A stretch of DNA of 64,000 nucleotides from Dromiciops gliroides (GCF_019393635.1 NC_057867.1:4128889-4192888), one strand, 5' to 3'. Positions 45,346-57,804 are shown, counted from the first letter of the stretch. Notes: generated by a model not told the origin, from the sequence alone. Numbers and translations: made by a program.

Positions 45346-46145
45346 TGAGATTGTCAGTTGGTCATTCAGTCATGTCCCATCCTCTGTGACCCCATGGACC
45401 ACAGCACACCTTTCTGTCCTCTGCTACCTCCCGAAGTCTGTCCAAACTCATGCTCCTTGCTTCCATGCCACTATCCATATGATCCTCTGCCCTCCCCTTC
45501 TCCTTCTGCCTTCAATCTTTCCCAACATCAAGGTCTTTTCCATCTTCTCATTATGGGGCCAAAGGATTTCAGCTTTTGCTTCAGTATTTGACCTTCCAGT
45601 GAATAGTCTGAATTGATTTCTTTAACTATCGACTGATTGTATCTCCTCCTCAAACTCTTCTCTAGCACCACAATTCAAATCGATTCTGTGGTGCTTAACT
45701 TTCCTTACGATCCAACTCTCACAGCCATACATCGCTACTGGAAAAAACACCATAGCTTTGACTAGATAGACCTTTATTGGCAAAGTGACGTCTCTGCTTT
45801 TTAGTCTGTTGCAGTCCAGATTTGCCACAGCTTTCCTTCCAAGGAGCAAGTGTCTTTTCATTTCATGGCTACAGTCACCATCTGCAGTGATCGTTGAGCC
45901 CAAGAATATAAAATCTGACACTGCTTCCATTTCTTCCCCCTCTGTTTGCCAGGAAGTGATAGAAACAATTGCCATGATCTTAGGGTTTTTTTTTTTATTA
46001 AATGAAGTTTCAAATCAGCTTTTACACCGTCCTTTTTCATCTTCGTCACCAGGCTTCTTTTCCACTTTCTGCTATCGGAGTGATATCATCTGCACATCTG
46101 AGATTACTGAGATTTCTGCTAGGAACGTTAATTCTGGCAGTTTTT
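45346..46145 (-). mobile_element. BovB-type LINE, 3' part (reverse-transcriptase end and 3'UTR)
   Basis: Minus-strand peptides ITSWQTEGEEMEAVSDFIFL, GSTITADGDCSHEMKRHLLL and YLVKAMVFFPVAMYGCESW are the C-terminal part of BovB/RTE reverse transcriptase. The end GTGACCCCATGGACCACAGC is the typical BovB 3' phrase. The coding frame is broken by stops. Confidence 0.88.
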
Positions 46146-46545
46146 TCACACTCTTTTAGGCTGTTTTGCCTAAAATTTTTATTAAAGTACAATGGGGGGT
46201 GGGGTCAGGATTGTAGGAAAGTAATATATCAAAAGAGTGTGGGGGCAGCTAGGTGGCACAGTGGATAAAGCACTGGCCCTGGATTCAGGAGGACCTGAGT
46301 TCAAATGTAACCTCAGACACTTGACACTTCCTAGCTGTGTGACCCTGGGCAAGTCACTTAATCCTCATTACCCCCCCACACACACACACACACAAAAGAA
46401 AAGAAAAGCCCCTCCCCCCATAAAAGCAGTCGCCTTCTTTTTGCTGTGGACCATTTGGTTTATTTGTATGCTTACCAACCTTAACCAGACAACTTGATCT
46501 GGTTTCCTCACATCATGTGTTTTATTTTATTTTATTTTTTTAAAA
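46146..46545. mobile_element. 400-bp insertion of unknown type in BovB, with 15-bp duplication
   Basis: ATTCTGGCAGTTTTT lies on both sides (46131-46145 and 46546-46560). Of the insert, 159 bp are a later SINE; the other 240 bp are not recognised. CACACTCTTTT (46147-46157) and AAAAGAGTGTG (46231-46241) form a perfect 11-bp inverted repeat within it. No poly(A) end. Confidence 0.6.
46242..46400 (+). mobile_element. WSINE1-type SINE with (CA)n tail
   Basis: Full head to CTCATTACCCCC, then a CA-rich run in place of the normal A tail. Confidence 0.9.
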
Positions 46546-47851
46546 ATTCTGGCAGTTTTTCCATGTTCAGGTTCTAACTGTCACATCTTGACCTGCATAC
46601 AGGTTCCTCAGGAGACAAGGAAGATGATCTGGTCCTCCCATCTCTTTAAGGACTTGCCACATTTTGTTGTGACCCACACAGTCAAAGGCTTTGGTGTACT
46701 CAATGAAGCAGAAGTTGGTGTTTCTCTGGAATTCTCTTGCTTTTCCTATAATCCAGTGCATGTTGGCATTTTGGTCTCTAGTTCCTCTACCTCTGAAAAT
46801 TAGCCTGCTCTTCTGGTAATTCTCGGTTAACATGTTGCTGAAGCTTAGCTTATAGAATCTTAAGCATAACCTTGCTGACGTGTGAAATGAGTGCAATTGT
46901 TCAGTGATTTGAACATTCCTTCCTTGGCATTGCCCTTCTTTAGGATTGGGACTAGACGGATCTTTTCCAATCCAGTGGCCACTGTTGAGTTCTTCCACAT
47001 TTGCTGGCATATTGAGTGTAGCACTTTAACAGTATCATCTTTTAGGATTTTAAATAGCTCAGCTGAAATTCCATCACTGCCACTAGCCTTATTGTTAGCA
47101 ATGCTCCCTAAGGCCCACTTGACTTCATTCTCCAGGATGTCTGGCTCTAGATCAGTAACCGCATCATCATGGTTATTGATGATGTTAAGATCGTTCTTGT
47201 ATACTTCTTCTGTGTATTCTTGCCACCTCTTCTTCATCTCTTCTACTTCTATTAAGTCTCTACCATTTTTGTCTTTTTATGCTCATTTTTGCATGAAATC
47301 TTCCATTGATAGCTGATTTTCCTGAAGAGATCTCTTGTCTTTTCCATTCTATTGATTTCTTCTATTTCTTTACATTGCTCATTTAAGAATTCTCTCTCTC
47401 TTCTTGCTATTCTCTGAAATTCTGCATTCACTTGTGTATATCTCTTTCCCTTTTTCCTCTCCCCTTTGCTTTCCTTCTTTCCTCGGCTATTTGTAAAGCT
47501 TCCTCAGATAGCCATTTTGCTTTCTTGCTCTTGTTTGACCACATCCAGCTGACCTTGGTTTATAGAGCTCACATTTCAGGTTCCTTGTCATATGACTCTT
47601 TATGGCATCAGACTTTGCTTTTGTCACTCGGCATCTGGACTTCCTTTTGGTTTTGGTCCATCGGCTTCATTCTATCTGGAGCTAATTGTAGTTGTCCTTT
47701 GTACTTCCCCAGTGATGTGCTGGATACCTTCAGACCTGAGGGGTTCATCTTTGGGTGTCATCTCTTTTATCATTTTAAGATTGTCCATTGGGTTTTCTTA
47801 GCAAAGATCCTGGAGTGGTTTGTTATTTCCTTCTCCAGTGGATTACCTTTT
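46546..47851 (-). mobile_element. BovB-type LINE, 5' part of reverse transcriptase
   Basis: Minus-strand peptides MKKRWQEYTEEVYKNDLNII, ENEVKWALGSIANNKASGSD and FCFIEYTKAFDCVGHNKMWQ give the fingers and palm of the reverse transcriptase. The region from GHG after VRT to the YADD block is missing, so an internal deletion separates this from the 3' part. No intact ORF. Confidence 0.88.
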
Positions 47852-47999
47852 ATTTTGGTGGGGTAATGAGGGTTAAGTGACTTGCCCAGGGTCACACAGC
47901 TAGTAAATGTCAAGTGTCTGAGGCCAGATTTGAACTCAGATCCTCCTAAATCCAGGGCCAGTGCTTTATCCACTGCAGCGCCACCTAACTGCCCCTCCA
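47852..47999 (-). mobile_element. WSINE1-type SINE
   Basis: CAGTGGATTACCTTTT at 47836-47851 and 48000-48015, perfect 16 bp. Confidence 0.93.
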
Positions 48000-48109
48000 C
48001 AGTGGATTACCTTTTGTCAGAACTCTCCACTATGACTTGTCTGTCTTGGGTAACCCTACTTCATTGAGCTACAGAGCCTCTCTACCAAGATAAGGCAATG
48101 ATTGGGGGG

Positions 48110-48290
48110 GGGTCCCTCTGAGGTGATCCTCAAATAATCCTATTTATATCTTGTTTGTATATCATTCTTTGCATGTTGTCTACCTCATTAGACTGGGAGC
48201 TCCCTGAGGGCAGGGACTGTCTTTTGCCAGTGCTTAGCAGAATGCATGGCACATAGTAGGTGCTAAACAAATACTAGTAAATGACTGCCT
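48110..48290 (+). mobile_element. L2/CR1-type LINE 3' end
   Basis: GGGAGCTCCCTGAGGGCAGG, CAGTGCTTAGCAG, GGCACATAGTAGGTGC. Confidence 0.7.
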
Positions 48291-48399
48291 GGCCTGACTA
48301 TGTTCCCAGCAGAGGGCACTGCATGCCTTCTGACCTCAGCCCTGACCAGATTTGCATAGGCCCAGTCTACCACTACCCCAAAGCTTGGCGTTTCTATGA

Positions 48400-48600
48400 A
48401 ACATTCTCATTGGCAAAGGGCCTGCTCTGTAGCAATTCTGTGGGGGAGATAATCCAGAGCAGTAGCCCATTTTATAGGGGAAGAATTCACCTCAGGGTGG
48501 TAAATTGGCTTGCCCAGAATCATAGAGTTAGCAAGTCTCAAAGGCCAGGTCTGTACCCTGGTCTTCCTTCCTGACCACAGCTCCAGCTCCCTATCACTGC
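48400..48600 (-). repeat. MIR
   Basis: CCATTTTATAGGGGAAGAAT, TGGCTTGCCCAGAATCATAG. Confidence 0.55.
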
Positions 48601-49819
48601 TGACTCTATTCTTTATCACATCCTGTTACAACCAATTTGGTTTTATGGAGTGAAACTTTGCATAACACTTTGAGTTATGGGAATTGATTGTGTTGAACAC
48701 AGTGCATAAGTCTGGGGAAACTCCATCTCTCTGAAGAAACAGAGGCTATGAGAGTGGAAGGGCCATGGCTGCTTCCTGCTGTAGGCAAAGACAACAGAAA
48801 TGCTTGTGAAGAACCCCAACTACCTCGAATGAGGCCCATGGCACTTTGCCAAGGGGGTCAACAGCTGGCGGGCATGCTTTGTCCCACTATGTTCCCTCCC
48901 CCCACTCGCAGCTGCCCCCACCAGGGTCCCACTGACTCAATTGTATTGCCATGCCCTAATATTTTGGCCATGGCTCTCTTTGTGAATGGAAATGACCACA
49001 GGTCAGGCCTACCAGAGTTCTGCCTGGATTAGCAGAATTCTAGGGCTGGCTAGAAGACCTTACTTACCCTTCATTTCTCAGCTCTAGGCCTGTCCCACTC
49101 AATCTCACACTGAAAACTGATCTGAAACCCACTGGCCTGACCCCCATTTCCTCTGTCCCAGTTTCCCCCATGTCCTGAGTTCCTTGATTGGAGATCCTGG
49201 TTTCCATTCTATGACTTTACTTTATTGAGCCTAAACTCAGCCCCTCTCTTGCCCCAGAAGCCTGGGCCCTCACTTGCTAGGCCTGGGCCCTCACAGGGTT
49301 CCTCTGCCTGATGAGACTTTAACATTTAAAGATCATCCAGTTATATACCATCCCCTACCCCACCCTGTTTCCAGATGAGTAACGATTGTCCCAATTTAGA
49401 TTTTCCCACAATCTTCCAGACCTGCTATATTTCCTGTTGTTGGATAATTTACACCCATTTCCCAGAAATTTTTGGCAAATATCTTAGTTGCTTTGTGAAA
49501 TCAGCCTTGGAGAGCAGACAGAAGGCTTCCAAGGGAAGCCACTGAATGCTTCCTTGGGACCTTGTTTAGAGATGCTCAGGCCCCACTGTGTAGAGCACTC
49601 CTGTTGACAGGGTCCTTGTAATGAGTCACTGATGCCCCTCCGCCTGATGTCAGATTTCACACACTCTAATGGGAAGCTCTTTCTGCCAGAGGCTCTGGCT
49701 AAAGACCTCTTTACTCAATGCTGTCAGTCTGCTTTATGATTACTGTCAATATGAATAAGGTTCCCACAGCAACAATGTCACAGAGCCATTGAAATATCAC
49801 AGTTTGGCCTCTCTGTCCC
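48601..49819. other. Intergenic stretch, nothing assigned
   Basis: A CCTGGGCCCTCACTTGC/CCTGGGCCCTCACAGGG pair at 49261-49298 is a short local duplication; no gene signal. Confidence 0.45.
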
Positions 49820-49965
49820 TAGAGTTCACAGGATTATGGGCCATCTGGTCCAGTTCCTTCATTTGGGAGATGAGGAGGAAGCTGAGGATCAGGGAGATTG
49901 AGTGACTTGCCCAAAGTCACGTGGCAATAAACAATACATGCAGAATTCAAACCCAGGGCCTCTCA
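49820..49965 (-). repeat. MIR
   Basis: GGGAGATGAGGAGGAAGCTG, GAGTGACTTGCCCAAAGTCA, TTCAAACCCAGGGCCTC. Confidence 0.7.
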
Positions 49966-50120
49966 GCCAAAGACGTAGGGGTGATGTGATGACTTGCACT
50001 GAATTGGATTTAAGTGAGGCAGGGCTTTGCAAGGTCACCAACCTCACTCTCTCCTCCAGAGCCATCTGGGTCCAGTGGTGAGATATAGATCAGGATGACT
50101 GGAGATGGCCCGGATGCTTA

Positions 50121-50263
50121 TTGGGGTTAAGTGACTTGCCTAGGGTCATACAGCTAGTAAATTAAGTAAGTAGTAGCTAAGTAAGTCTGAGGTGAGATTT
50201 GAACTCAGGTCTTCTTGACTCCAGTGCCAGTGCTCTATCCACTGCAGTGCCACCTAGCTGCCT
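50121..50263 (-). mobile_element. WSINE1-type SINE, diverged
   Basis: Short direct repeats of AGTAAGT/AGCTAAGTAAGT expand the middle; no T-rich tail or duplication found. Confidence 0.75.
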
Positions 50264-51174
50264 TGTTAAGGCACCCTAAAAGGTGTTCAAATGGCTTTCT
50301 ATATTCACCTGACTTTACCTCTGTTTGTGTCTTCCTTCTTTAGCGTGGTGCCTCTTAACTTGTTGACTTGACATATGTTGATTAAATAGGTGTGACTGAT
50401 GAGACATGGGAAAGTATTTCCATATCACAGAGAGGTTAACTATCTGCTGTGGCATCACCTAGTGGTCTGTCCTAAGAATACAACCCAGCATCAGTTCTGA
50501 AGTTCGGGTCCATTTCCAGGTAGTCCCAAGGGATTTGTTTCAGCCCTTGGCCCCTGATGCCATCACAGGGCTGCCCTGGAATCCCCAGGGCTGACGCAGC
50601 CTCATCCTCCATGGGGTTATTCCAACTGGGAATGACCTAAGGTCAGGCTGCATTTCCTGAAACAGGTCGGACCTTCAGGGAGAATGGGTACTCTCAGGCT
50701 GCCCAGCTATTGACTTCAACATGTTCCCTTCAATATCAGGCTTCTTTTTTCTAGTCACAGGGCAGAGAATACCACCAGCAGCATCACTGATGGTCTCGGT
50801 ACAGGGGAGAGAACAGATCCACTGGCCCCACCCCACCTAGCCAAGGGAAGTCCATCAATGACAGCAGTACCAGTGCAGAGCAGAGGTCTCGGCAGTATAG
50901 CCACAAGAGTACCAAATCATCCCTGAGGTGCAACAGACGACAAGGAATTGGAAAGCCTGCTGGCTCCCTTAGGGGTTCTCCAGCCCTGCTCTTCCCAAAG
51001 TTCATTGCAACCCTGGCCCCTTAAACTGTCCCACAGACCCCTAGAAGGAGCTGAATCCAAGCTCAGGGGGAATTTTGCTCCCCTTTCGGAAAGAAAAGGT
51101 GTAAGTGCTCTCTCTGTACAAAATCTAGGACTGGGGCCTAGACCTGTGCTCACATTGTTTGAGCTCTCAGGTGA
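50264..51174. other. Intergenic stretch, nothing assigned
   Basis: The 152-codon minus ORF across 50917-51375 shows no domain. Confidence 0.45.
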
Positions 51175-51290
51175 GCAAGCCCTTTCTACCAGTGCAGCCT
51201 CTGGGGACACTGAGACGTAAGTGACTTGTCCAGGGTCAGCCAGCCATGATATGTCTGAGTTGGGACTTGAACCCAGGGCTTCTTGGCTCC
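51175..51290 (-). repeat. MIR
   Basis: TAAGTGACTTGTCCAGGGTC, GGGACTTGAACCCAGGGC. Confidence 0.65.
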
Positions 51291-51334
51291 TTTCTAGCCA
51301 TTCTAGCCATGACACCATGTTGTCTTTCCTTTCT

Positions 51335-51500
51335 CCTTGTAAGAGTAGCAAAATCGAAACAATCTCTATAACCATCGTACATATATAACCCTTATCTGAT
51401 TGTTTGCTGCCTCAGGGAGGGGAAGGGAAGGGAGGGAAAGAGGGACAAAAATTGGAACCCCAAACTATAAAGAAAAAAGTTTATTATTAAAAAATAACAA
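51335..51500 (+). mobile_element. L1 3'UTR end
   Basis: CGTACATATATAACCCTTAT and GGGAGGGGAAGGGAAGGGAG match the 3'UTR at 21570-21660; ends in TATTATTAAAAAATAAC. Confidence 0.75.
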
Positions 51501-51529
51501 TTTCTATGACCAATAGCTAGAGAAGACTT

Positions 51530-52250
51530 TCCTATCTCAGTGGAGCCATGATCTCCTTGATGTGGGCATTCCTTCCAGTGTGCTGATTACATCTTGTCCT
51601 GTGGGATTTTTGTCCCGCTCCTTCCATCATTCCTTCCCAGAAGAGCCACTGAACTTCCTGGGGGCCTTCTTCGTGGCCCTTTTAGTATCTTGTGGCTACC
51701 ATGGCACCAGTGAAGCTATCCTTTGGTCGCCCTCCTCTGTCAATGATCCATTTTCTAGATGAGGTATTTTCTACCATTTCCTGTATATGTCATATCCATC
51801 AGGTCTTCTCTATTGCCCTTAGGGGCTTCTATAGTTTGAATTCTTGGGAGAATGCCATGTTCCATCATTCCATCGTTTGCAGCCAGGTATGATCTCTGGG
51901 AATACATTGGCATTGAAAAGTTGGGGTTCTGTGTCAGGGAGAAACTTGGAGTCACTGAAAGTGCTATGCAGTTTCTCGAATGTGAACCACCCATTCTTGC
52001 CCTCCTATTTTACTTTGGGTGGATGTCCATCCAACATGGATCAGCTCTACAGGGTGCCCAGCTAACTGCAAGTCATACTCCAACCAATGGGCATTTTTTA
52101 TCCACTTTGTTATTCTTGTGTGGATTGTGGCACTGATCTCTTTTGAGTGGCCATCAATCAAAATTTTAAGGGACCTATGCCTTCATCAGTATGAAGAACT
52201 CCTGGTGTGGAAACTTGACCCTCTAATGAAGATTAGAGTTAGATTCTAAG
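51530..52250 (-). repeat. Probable old interspersed repeat, class unknown
   Basis: The minus strand gives fragments such as HSKEISATIHTRITKWIKNA and LEYDLQLAGHPVELIHVGWT that look like a decayed mobile-element protein, but I cannot place the family. No intact ORF. Confidence 0.35.
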
Positions 52251-52309
52251 AGGTGAAGGAGGGAGAGTATTCCAGGAAGGGGGAAGGGAAAACAGATGAA
52301 TGAAAAAGT

Positions 52310-52445
52310 CCTAGCAACTAGAGAAGTTACTAGGGATGTTGAGACGCTGAGTGAGGTGCCCAGAGTTCCACAGAAAGCCTAGGTCCAAGGCAGGGGCTTG
52401 AACCCAGATCTTGTGGCCTCCAAGGTCAGCCCCTATCCACTCTAC
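52310..52445 (-). repeat. MIR
   Basis: GGGATGTTGAGACGCTGAG, GGGGCTTGAACCCAGATC. Confidence 0.5.
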
Positions 52446-52829
52446 CTATGTTGGTGTGATCCTAGGGCAGGGCAATTTTCCCATAGCTACCTGACTGCTT
52501 CCCTTGTTGGGAGCCAGGCCAGATCCCCAGGGGGCATGGCAGGCAGGGCCTCCCGAGGGATTGACGATGGAAGGCAGGCATGCTAAGGGCTTCTCTGACA
52601 GAGATCGGCCCAGGTCCACAGGAACACAAAGACTGTGTGGGGCCAGGGGAGGCTGAGGCAGTTGGTTCTTTATCAGCACCCCCAAAGAGATGAGCCCAAG
52701 GATAGAAAATATCCTCTGAGATAGGCAGGGACAGACCACAGGAAGTCCAATACATGCATGTGGGCATTGATGTTACCATCGGGTCCTCACTTTCCAGAGG
52801 CTCAGAGGAGTTCCTGATGAAGAAGTGGC
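52446..52829. other. Nothing assigned
   Basis: GC-rich, no repeat recognised. Confidence 0.4.
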
Positions 52830-53135
52830 ATGTTGGACTGGAAAGAACAACGGAGCTGGAGTTAGGAGGCAGGGCTTACTGTACACTGTCTCTGGCACCT
52901 CAGTCAGATCTGCACTGGTGAAATGGGGATAATGCAGCACCTGTTTCTTAGGGCCGTTAGGTTCCTTTGTCCCCCGCCAAAGCCCCAGGAAGTTGGGGGT
53001 TGTGACAAGGACCCTGTACTTGGAAACAGGATATGTTCAAGGCTAGCCTAACTGGCTCTGTGACCCTGGGCAAGCCTCTCTTTCCTCACTATAAAGTGGG
53101 GGTACAAAGAGTTATACTCCCTGCTTTTCTGGGAT
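52830..53135 (+). repeat. Two MIR copies in the same orientation
   Basis: First AACGGAGCTGGAGTTAGGAG with GTGAAATGGGGATAATGCAG; second CTGGCTCTGTGACCCTGGGC with CTATAAAGTGGGGGTAC. Confidence 0.6.
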
Positions 53136-53595
53136 TGTTGGAGGAAGAGGGCCCCCTTTGGAGTTCTGGGTGAGAGACCCAGCTAATCTGGATGATCCTG
53201 GGCAGATGCCCTCACCCCTCTATCTTCCCTGTAGATTGTGGAAAATGAGAGTTGTCCTTCCTTCCTGGGATGTTTGCCATGAGCATGGTGGTTGTCGACT
53301 TCCTTTAAAACAGGGGCTGCTGGGAGGCCACAGATGACCATCTTGCCCAGGAGGCCAGATTAGCCACTCAGGGCTGTCCCTATGTAGGCAGGGCAAGTAC
53401 AAAGAGAACCCAAAGAGAGCCAATGAAGCTGGAGGGGACATGTTGAGACGGGATAGGCAGGGCACAAGGCAGCCACAACCTGGCTGGACTCCATAAGAAG
53501 CATCGATCAAGGGCACTGTATGTGGTTTTATGAATCATTGTGCAACCTTGTTTGGTTGTTGTCTTGATGGGCATTAAACGCATCATTTTAAAAAG
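53136..53595. other. Nothing assigned
   Basis: No gene or repeat recognised. Confidence 0.4.
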
Positions 53596-53755
53596 TTTTC
53601 AAAGGAGAAAGCACATGAGATTGGGAATCCAGTATGAGTCTCAGTTCTAGCTCACTGCGTGGCCTTGGGCAACATGTTCTCAGGGCCTCAGGTTCTTTGT
53701 CAGCAGGATGAGTGGGTGGGATGAGGTGATCTCCCAGGGCTCTGGCTCTTGGAAG
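53596..53755 (+). repeat. MIR
   Basis: GAGATTGGGAATCCAGTATG, GCGTGGCCTTGGGCAACATG, GGATGAGGTGATCTCCCAGG. Confidence 0.65.
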
Positions 53756-54644
53756 GATTCTGGGCCTGGCTAATACAAAAGCCTTGGCCTGAGGAGAGTG
53801 ATCCACAGCCCACCCCACTTCCCAGGCTCCTATCAATCCCCTGGGCCACAACTGAGCCAAAGCAAGCAAGCACTCAGGAAGTGGGTCCCTGAGCTACTCA
53901 GGGAAGGCCCTCCAAGGCCTAGGGCATCTCCCAGAACTACCCTGATGGAGGAGGTCTGGCCTCTCTGCCTGGAAATTCCCCAGGGGTTGCAGAGGAAGAG
54001 GATAGAGCTTGGATTCCTGCTGAGCCCTGGAGCCAGACAGTGGGATATAGGGAGAAGGCCTGGATGGTGTCTTTAAAGAAATCCCAGAAAGAACTAGATG
54101 GGCCACCCTCTTCCTGTGGCTTTCTCCTCTGATGTCAAATAGAAGCAAGACCGGCTGCCATTTGTCTTTTATTTCCCAAGAACTGCCTTCCGTTCTTCCC
54201 CTGCTGCTGGGGCAAGACTTCTGGAAGGCCTTGCATAAGGTAGCCAGAGGCCTCCTGACTTGCTGGGGGGCTGAGATCCTCTTCACTCTTCTGACTTTTA
54301 GGGCAAACTGAGGAAGAAAGCAAGCTGGGGAACAGCAGGCCTGGTACAGGTCCCACTGACTGCCTAAGCCTGGGACGGGTCCAAAACTCCAGCAAGACCT
54401 CTGACCAGCCCTCAAAGAAACGCATTTGAAGCCTCAGCAAACTCTGAGGGATTTGGGGACTTTCCCCTCTTTTTTGGTTGGTCTGGAAGAAGTAGAAAAG
54501 TCCATAGAAAGGCCTGTTGGGCCTGCCTCACTGAACCCCAAACAGGAAGGGGCGGGATGAGTAGGACCCCATTCCTACTGAAGGATTTGGGAAGATCTTC
54601 CAGAAGGCCCCAGCTGGAGCCCAACCAGGACACAGTGTGGCTAG
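53756..54644. other. Intergenic stretch, nothing assigned
   Basis: Overlapping minus ORFs of 101 and 173 codons at 53894-54440 have no recognisable domain. Confidence 0.4.
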
Positions 54645-54780
54645 GATGAAAGGATGCTGGATCTGGAGTTCAAGGGCCTGACATTACTTACCAAGTCACC
54701 AGTCACTTCTCCTCCTATTAAAGGAGGGTCTTAGACTAGATGTTCCCTGGGGTCCCTTCCGGCTCTAAGTCTTCAATCAT
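54645..54780 (+). repeat. MIR
   Basis: AGGATGCTGGATCTGGAGTT, GGTCTTAGACTAGATGTTCC, CCGGCTCTAAGTCTTCAATC. Confidence 0.65.
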
Positions 54781-56059
54781 GTGATTCCTGCATCCCCCAA
54801 AGCCTGTTCACAAGGTTCTAGATGGAATAGCTTCCCCATTGAATTCAATGACAAAGCCAGTTCTTAAGACCCTCATGTGAACATTGCACCATGCTGGACA
54901 TTGGGAGGAGAGGATAGTGTATGGAGGCCTTGGGCTCATGGTCCCAGCCCACTCTTGTACTAACAGAACTCGGCAACTTTTACCCTCAGGGTTCCAGGGG
55001 TGACCCCGGGGGCTTGTGGGGTTATTCTCTAATACCATCTCTCATAAGATCCCACCAATACCACTGCCAGCTAATATTTCTCCAATAGCAATCACCAGCT
55101 AGTATCTCCTAGATATCAGTAATGAATATCATAATATGAATTTACCCATTAATCTCTCCTTGATACCAGTGAACTAATATCAATTAGCTTTTACGAAGGG
55201 ACATTTACTGAGAAAACATAGCAAGACCTAAAAGCAGCAGAATCTCTGAAACAGGGAACACGCTCTCTTCTATGATCTCAGTCCTTGGGAGAGAAGGTTC
55301 CGACCTGAAGTGGATGTTCCAAACATGTCTCCCTCCTAGGTCACTTCTGAGTTGCAGCCTAGCCAATGAACAAGTCTCTCGCTTGCTTTCAGGACATGAT
55401 ATCTTAGTGGCTCAGTTGTTTCACTTCTGGGTTGGGCCATGCAGTTGCTAATTTAGGTACTGGCAGACTCAACGGTGGACTGCAGTCACTGGGCCTCTCT
55501 GATGATTCTTCTGACCTTTCAAAGATCACAAGATTGTGATCTGTTCTGTTGCTTCCAATACTCATTCACCTAAGATCAGGAAAGAATAAACACAAAGAGG
55601 TAAAGAAGCAGAGATGCTAAGTGTTCATGACCACATGGCAGCCCCAGGTGGGAGAGAAAACCAAGGTCTCTCCCCCCACCTTGAAGCCCCAAGCAGTTCT
55701 TCTTTCTCCTCACTAAAGAGTTGCCAGGGGACAGAGATTGAGTTGTTCCATTGGAGTTTTTTTGTACTCACGCTCAGTTCTGGTTCAGTAGCCAATTAAA
55801 AGCCTTTTCACTCCCATCTAAGAGAGAGTCCCAGAATACCTGTGCATGCTCTAAATTGGAGGGTAGGGCCGCTCCCCTGGGCACCAGCCTACATTGCCAG
55901 AAGCAGGTTCCCCATGCCTCCACTGAGGTTAACCCCAAGCACAGAATGTGCACACACTTGAAGGAATGTGCCTGCCTTGTCCTGCTTTCCTTCTTATAAT
56001 AGCTTAGATGAGCTTTGGTCCCCATCCCAATAATCTAATTGGGAAACATGGCATGTATT
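54781..56059. other. Intergenic stretch, nothing assigned
   Basis: 55060-55200 has three loose repeats of a CCAGCTAATAT/CCAGCTAGTAT/GAACTAATAT phrase, possibly an old LTR or satellite remnant; no protein signal. Confidence 0.4.
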
Positions 56060-56165
56060 GAATATTCCACTTCAATTCAATATATTCAATGAGCATTTAA
56101 CAAATGCTGATTTGGTGTCAGGTCCTGTGCTTGGCAAAGAGGAGGCAGAGACAAAAGCCAAACTG
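56060..56165 (-). repeat. L2-like 3' fragment
   Basis: ATTCAATGAGCATTTAACAA, GTGTCAGGTCCTGTGC. Confidence 0.45.
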
Positions 56166-56284
56166 TCTTTCCGATGCCATGTGTTCGTCCAGCATGGTTT
56201 TGTGGCTCATCTTCCTTCACTATATGTCAGCTCCTACAGGGCTTTTCCATGTTCCTCGAACAACTCATATTCATTGTTTCCTTT

Positions 56285-57043
56285 AAAAACTTTTTCATAA
56301 AATTTTATTTTTCTCAATTACATTTAAACCCAAATGTTTAACCTTCTTTTTAAAAATTTTGAGTTCCAAATTCTCTCCCCCTTTCTGTCCCCCCTCCCCC
56401 TTCCTTGAGAATGCAGACAGTTTTATATAGATTATACATGTGAAGACATGCAACATGTATTTCCATATTAGCTATGTTGCAAAAGAAAACACAGACAAAA
56501 AACCAAGAAGAAGAAAGTTTACAAAGTATGATTCAGTCTGCATTCAGAGTCCATCAGTTTTCTCTCTAGAGTTGAATAGCATTTTTTTATCATGGGTCCT
56601 TTGGAACTGTCTTAGAGCATTGTCTTGATCATAATAGCTAAGTCTTTCATCGTTGATAATTCCTACAATATTGCTGTTACTGTGTACAATTTCTCCTGGT
56701 TTTGCTTACTTCTCTTTGCATAAATTCATGTAAGTCTTCCCAGTTTTTTTCTGAAACCATCCTGCTCATTATTTCTTACAGCACAATAATATTCCATCAC
56801 AGTTATATACCACAACTTGTTCAGCCATTCCCCAATTGATTGGCATCCTTTCAATTTCCAATTTATTGACACCACAAAAAGAGCTGCTATAAATATCTTT
56901 GTACAAATAGGTCCTTTTTTCTTTTTTAAAACGTTCTCTTTGGAATACAGACCTAGTAGTGGTATTGCTGGGTCAAAGAGTATGCATGGTTTTATAGCCC
57001 TTTGGGCATAGTTCCAAATTGCTCTCCAGAATGGTTGAATCAA
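56285..57043 (-). mobile_element. L1 host element, 3' end and ORF2 C-terminus (part 1)
   Basis: Minus-strand translation ends ORF2: FDPAIPLLGLYSKENVLKKK, CTKIFIAALFVVSINWKLKG and EWLNKLWYITVMEYYCAVRN. The same element continues at 59423; AATGGTTGAATCAA (57030-57043) is the left target duplication of the nested L1. Confidence 0.9.
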
Positions 57044-57804
57044 AGGGGAGGAAGATGGAACCAAGATGGTAGAGTAAGGCAGTAACTTGCCTGAACTCTC
57101 TCAAATCCACCTCCAAACAACTATAAAATAATACCTGAAAATGAATTCTGGATCAGTAGAACCAACAAAAGGATGGAGTGAAGCAATTTCCAGCCCAAAA
57201 CAACTTAGAAGGTTGGCAGTAAAGATCTATCTCGCTGAAGTATAAAGGGAACAGAGTCCAGTGCAGGCAATGTCCAGGCAAGCCAGCAGTAGGCCAGACC
57301 CCAGGAAGCTGGCAGCAAGGCCCCAAAGCCCTGAGACAGGCCAGCAACAAGGCTTTGTGCCCCCTGGTGAAGGCCAGAAGCAAGGCACCATGCCCCTGGT
57401 ACAAGAAGCTTGGGATAGTGCCCCCTCCAACTCAAGAGCAACTTTTCCCCTTAAAGAGACCAACTTTAGTATAAAGTTTAAAAAGTCACAAAATAGTCCA
57501 GAAAAATAGGCAAAAGAACCTGACCATAGAAAATTACTTTAGTGACACAGAAGATCAAAACACAAACTCAGAAGAGGACAATAATGTCAAAATGGCTACA
57601 TGCAAAGCCTCAAAAAAATGTGAATTAATCTCAGGCCCAAAAAGAACTCTTAGAAAACCTTGAAAAGGAATTAAAAAATAAAATAAAGGAGAGAAGAAGC
57701 ATTTGGAAAAGAAATGAGAATGATGCAAGAAAATCATGGAAAAATAGTCAACAGCTTGGTAAAGGAAGCACAAAAAATGAGGAAAGATGTATAAAAATTT
57801 ACTG

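Noticed and set aside
45622..47237. Several minus-strand ORFs of 100-147 codons
   Set aside because: All are pieces of BovB reverse transcriptase.
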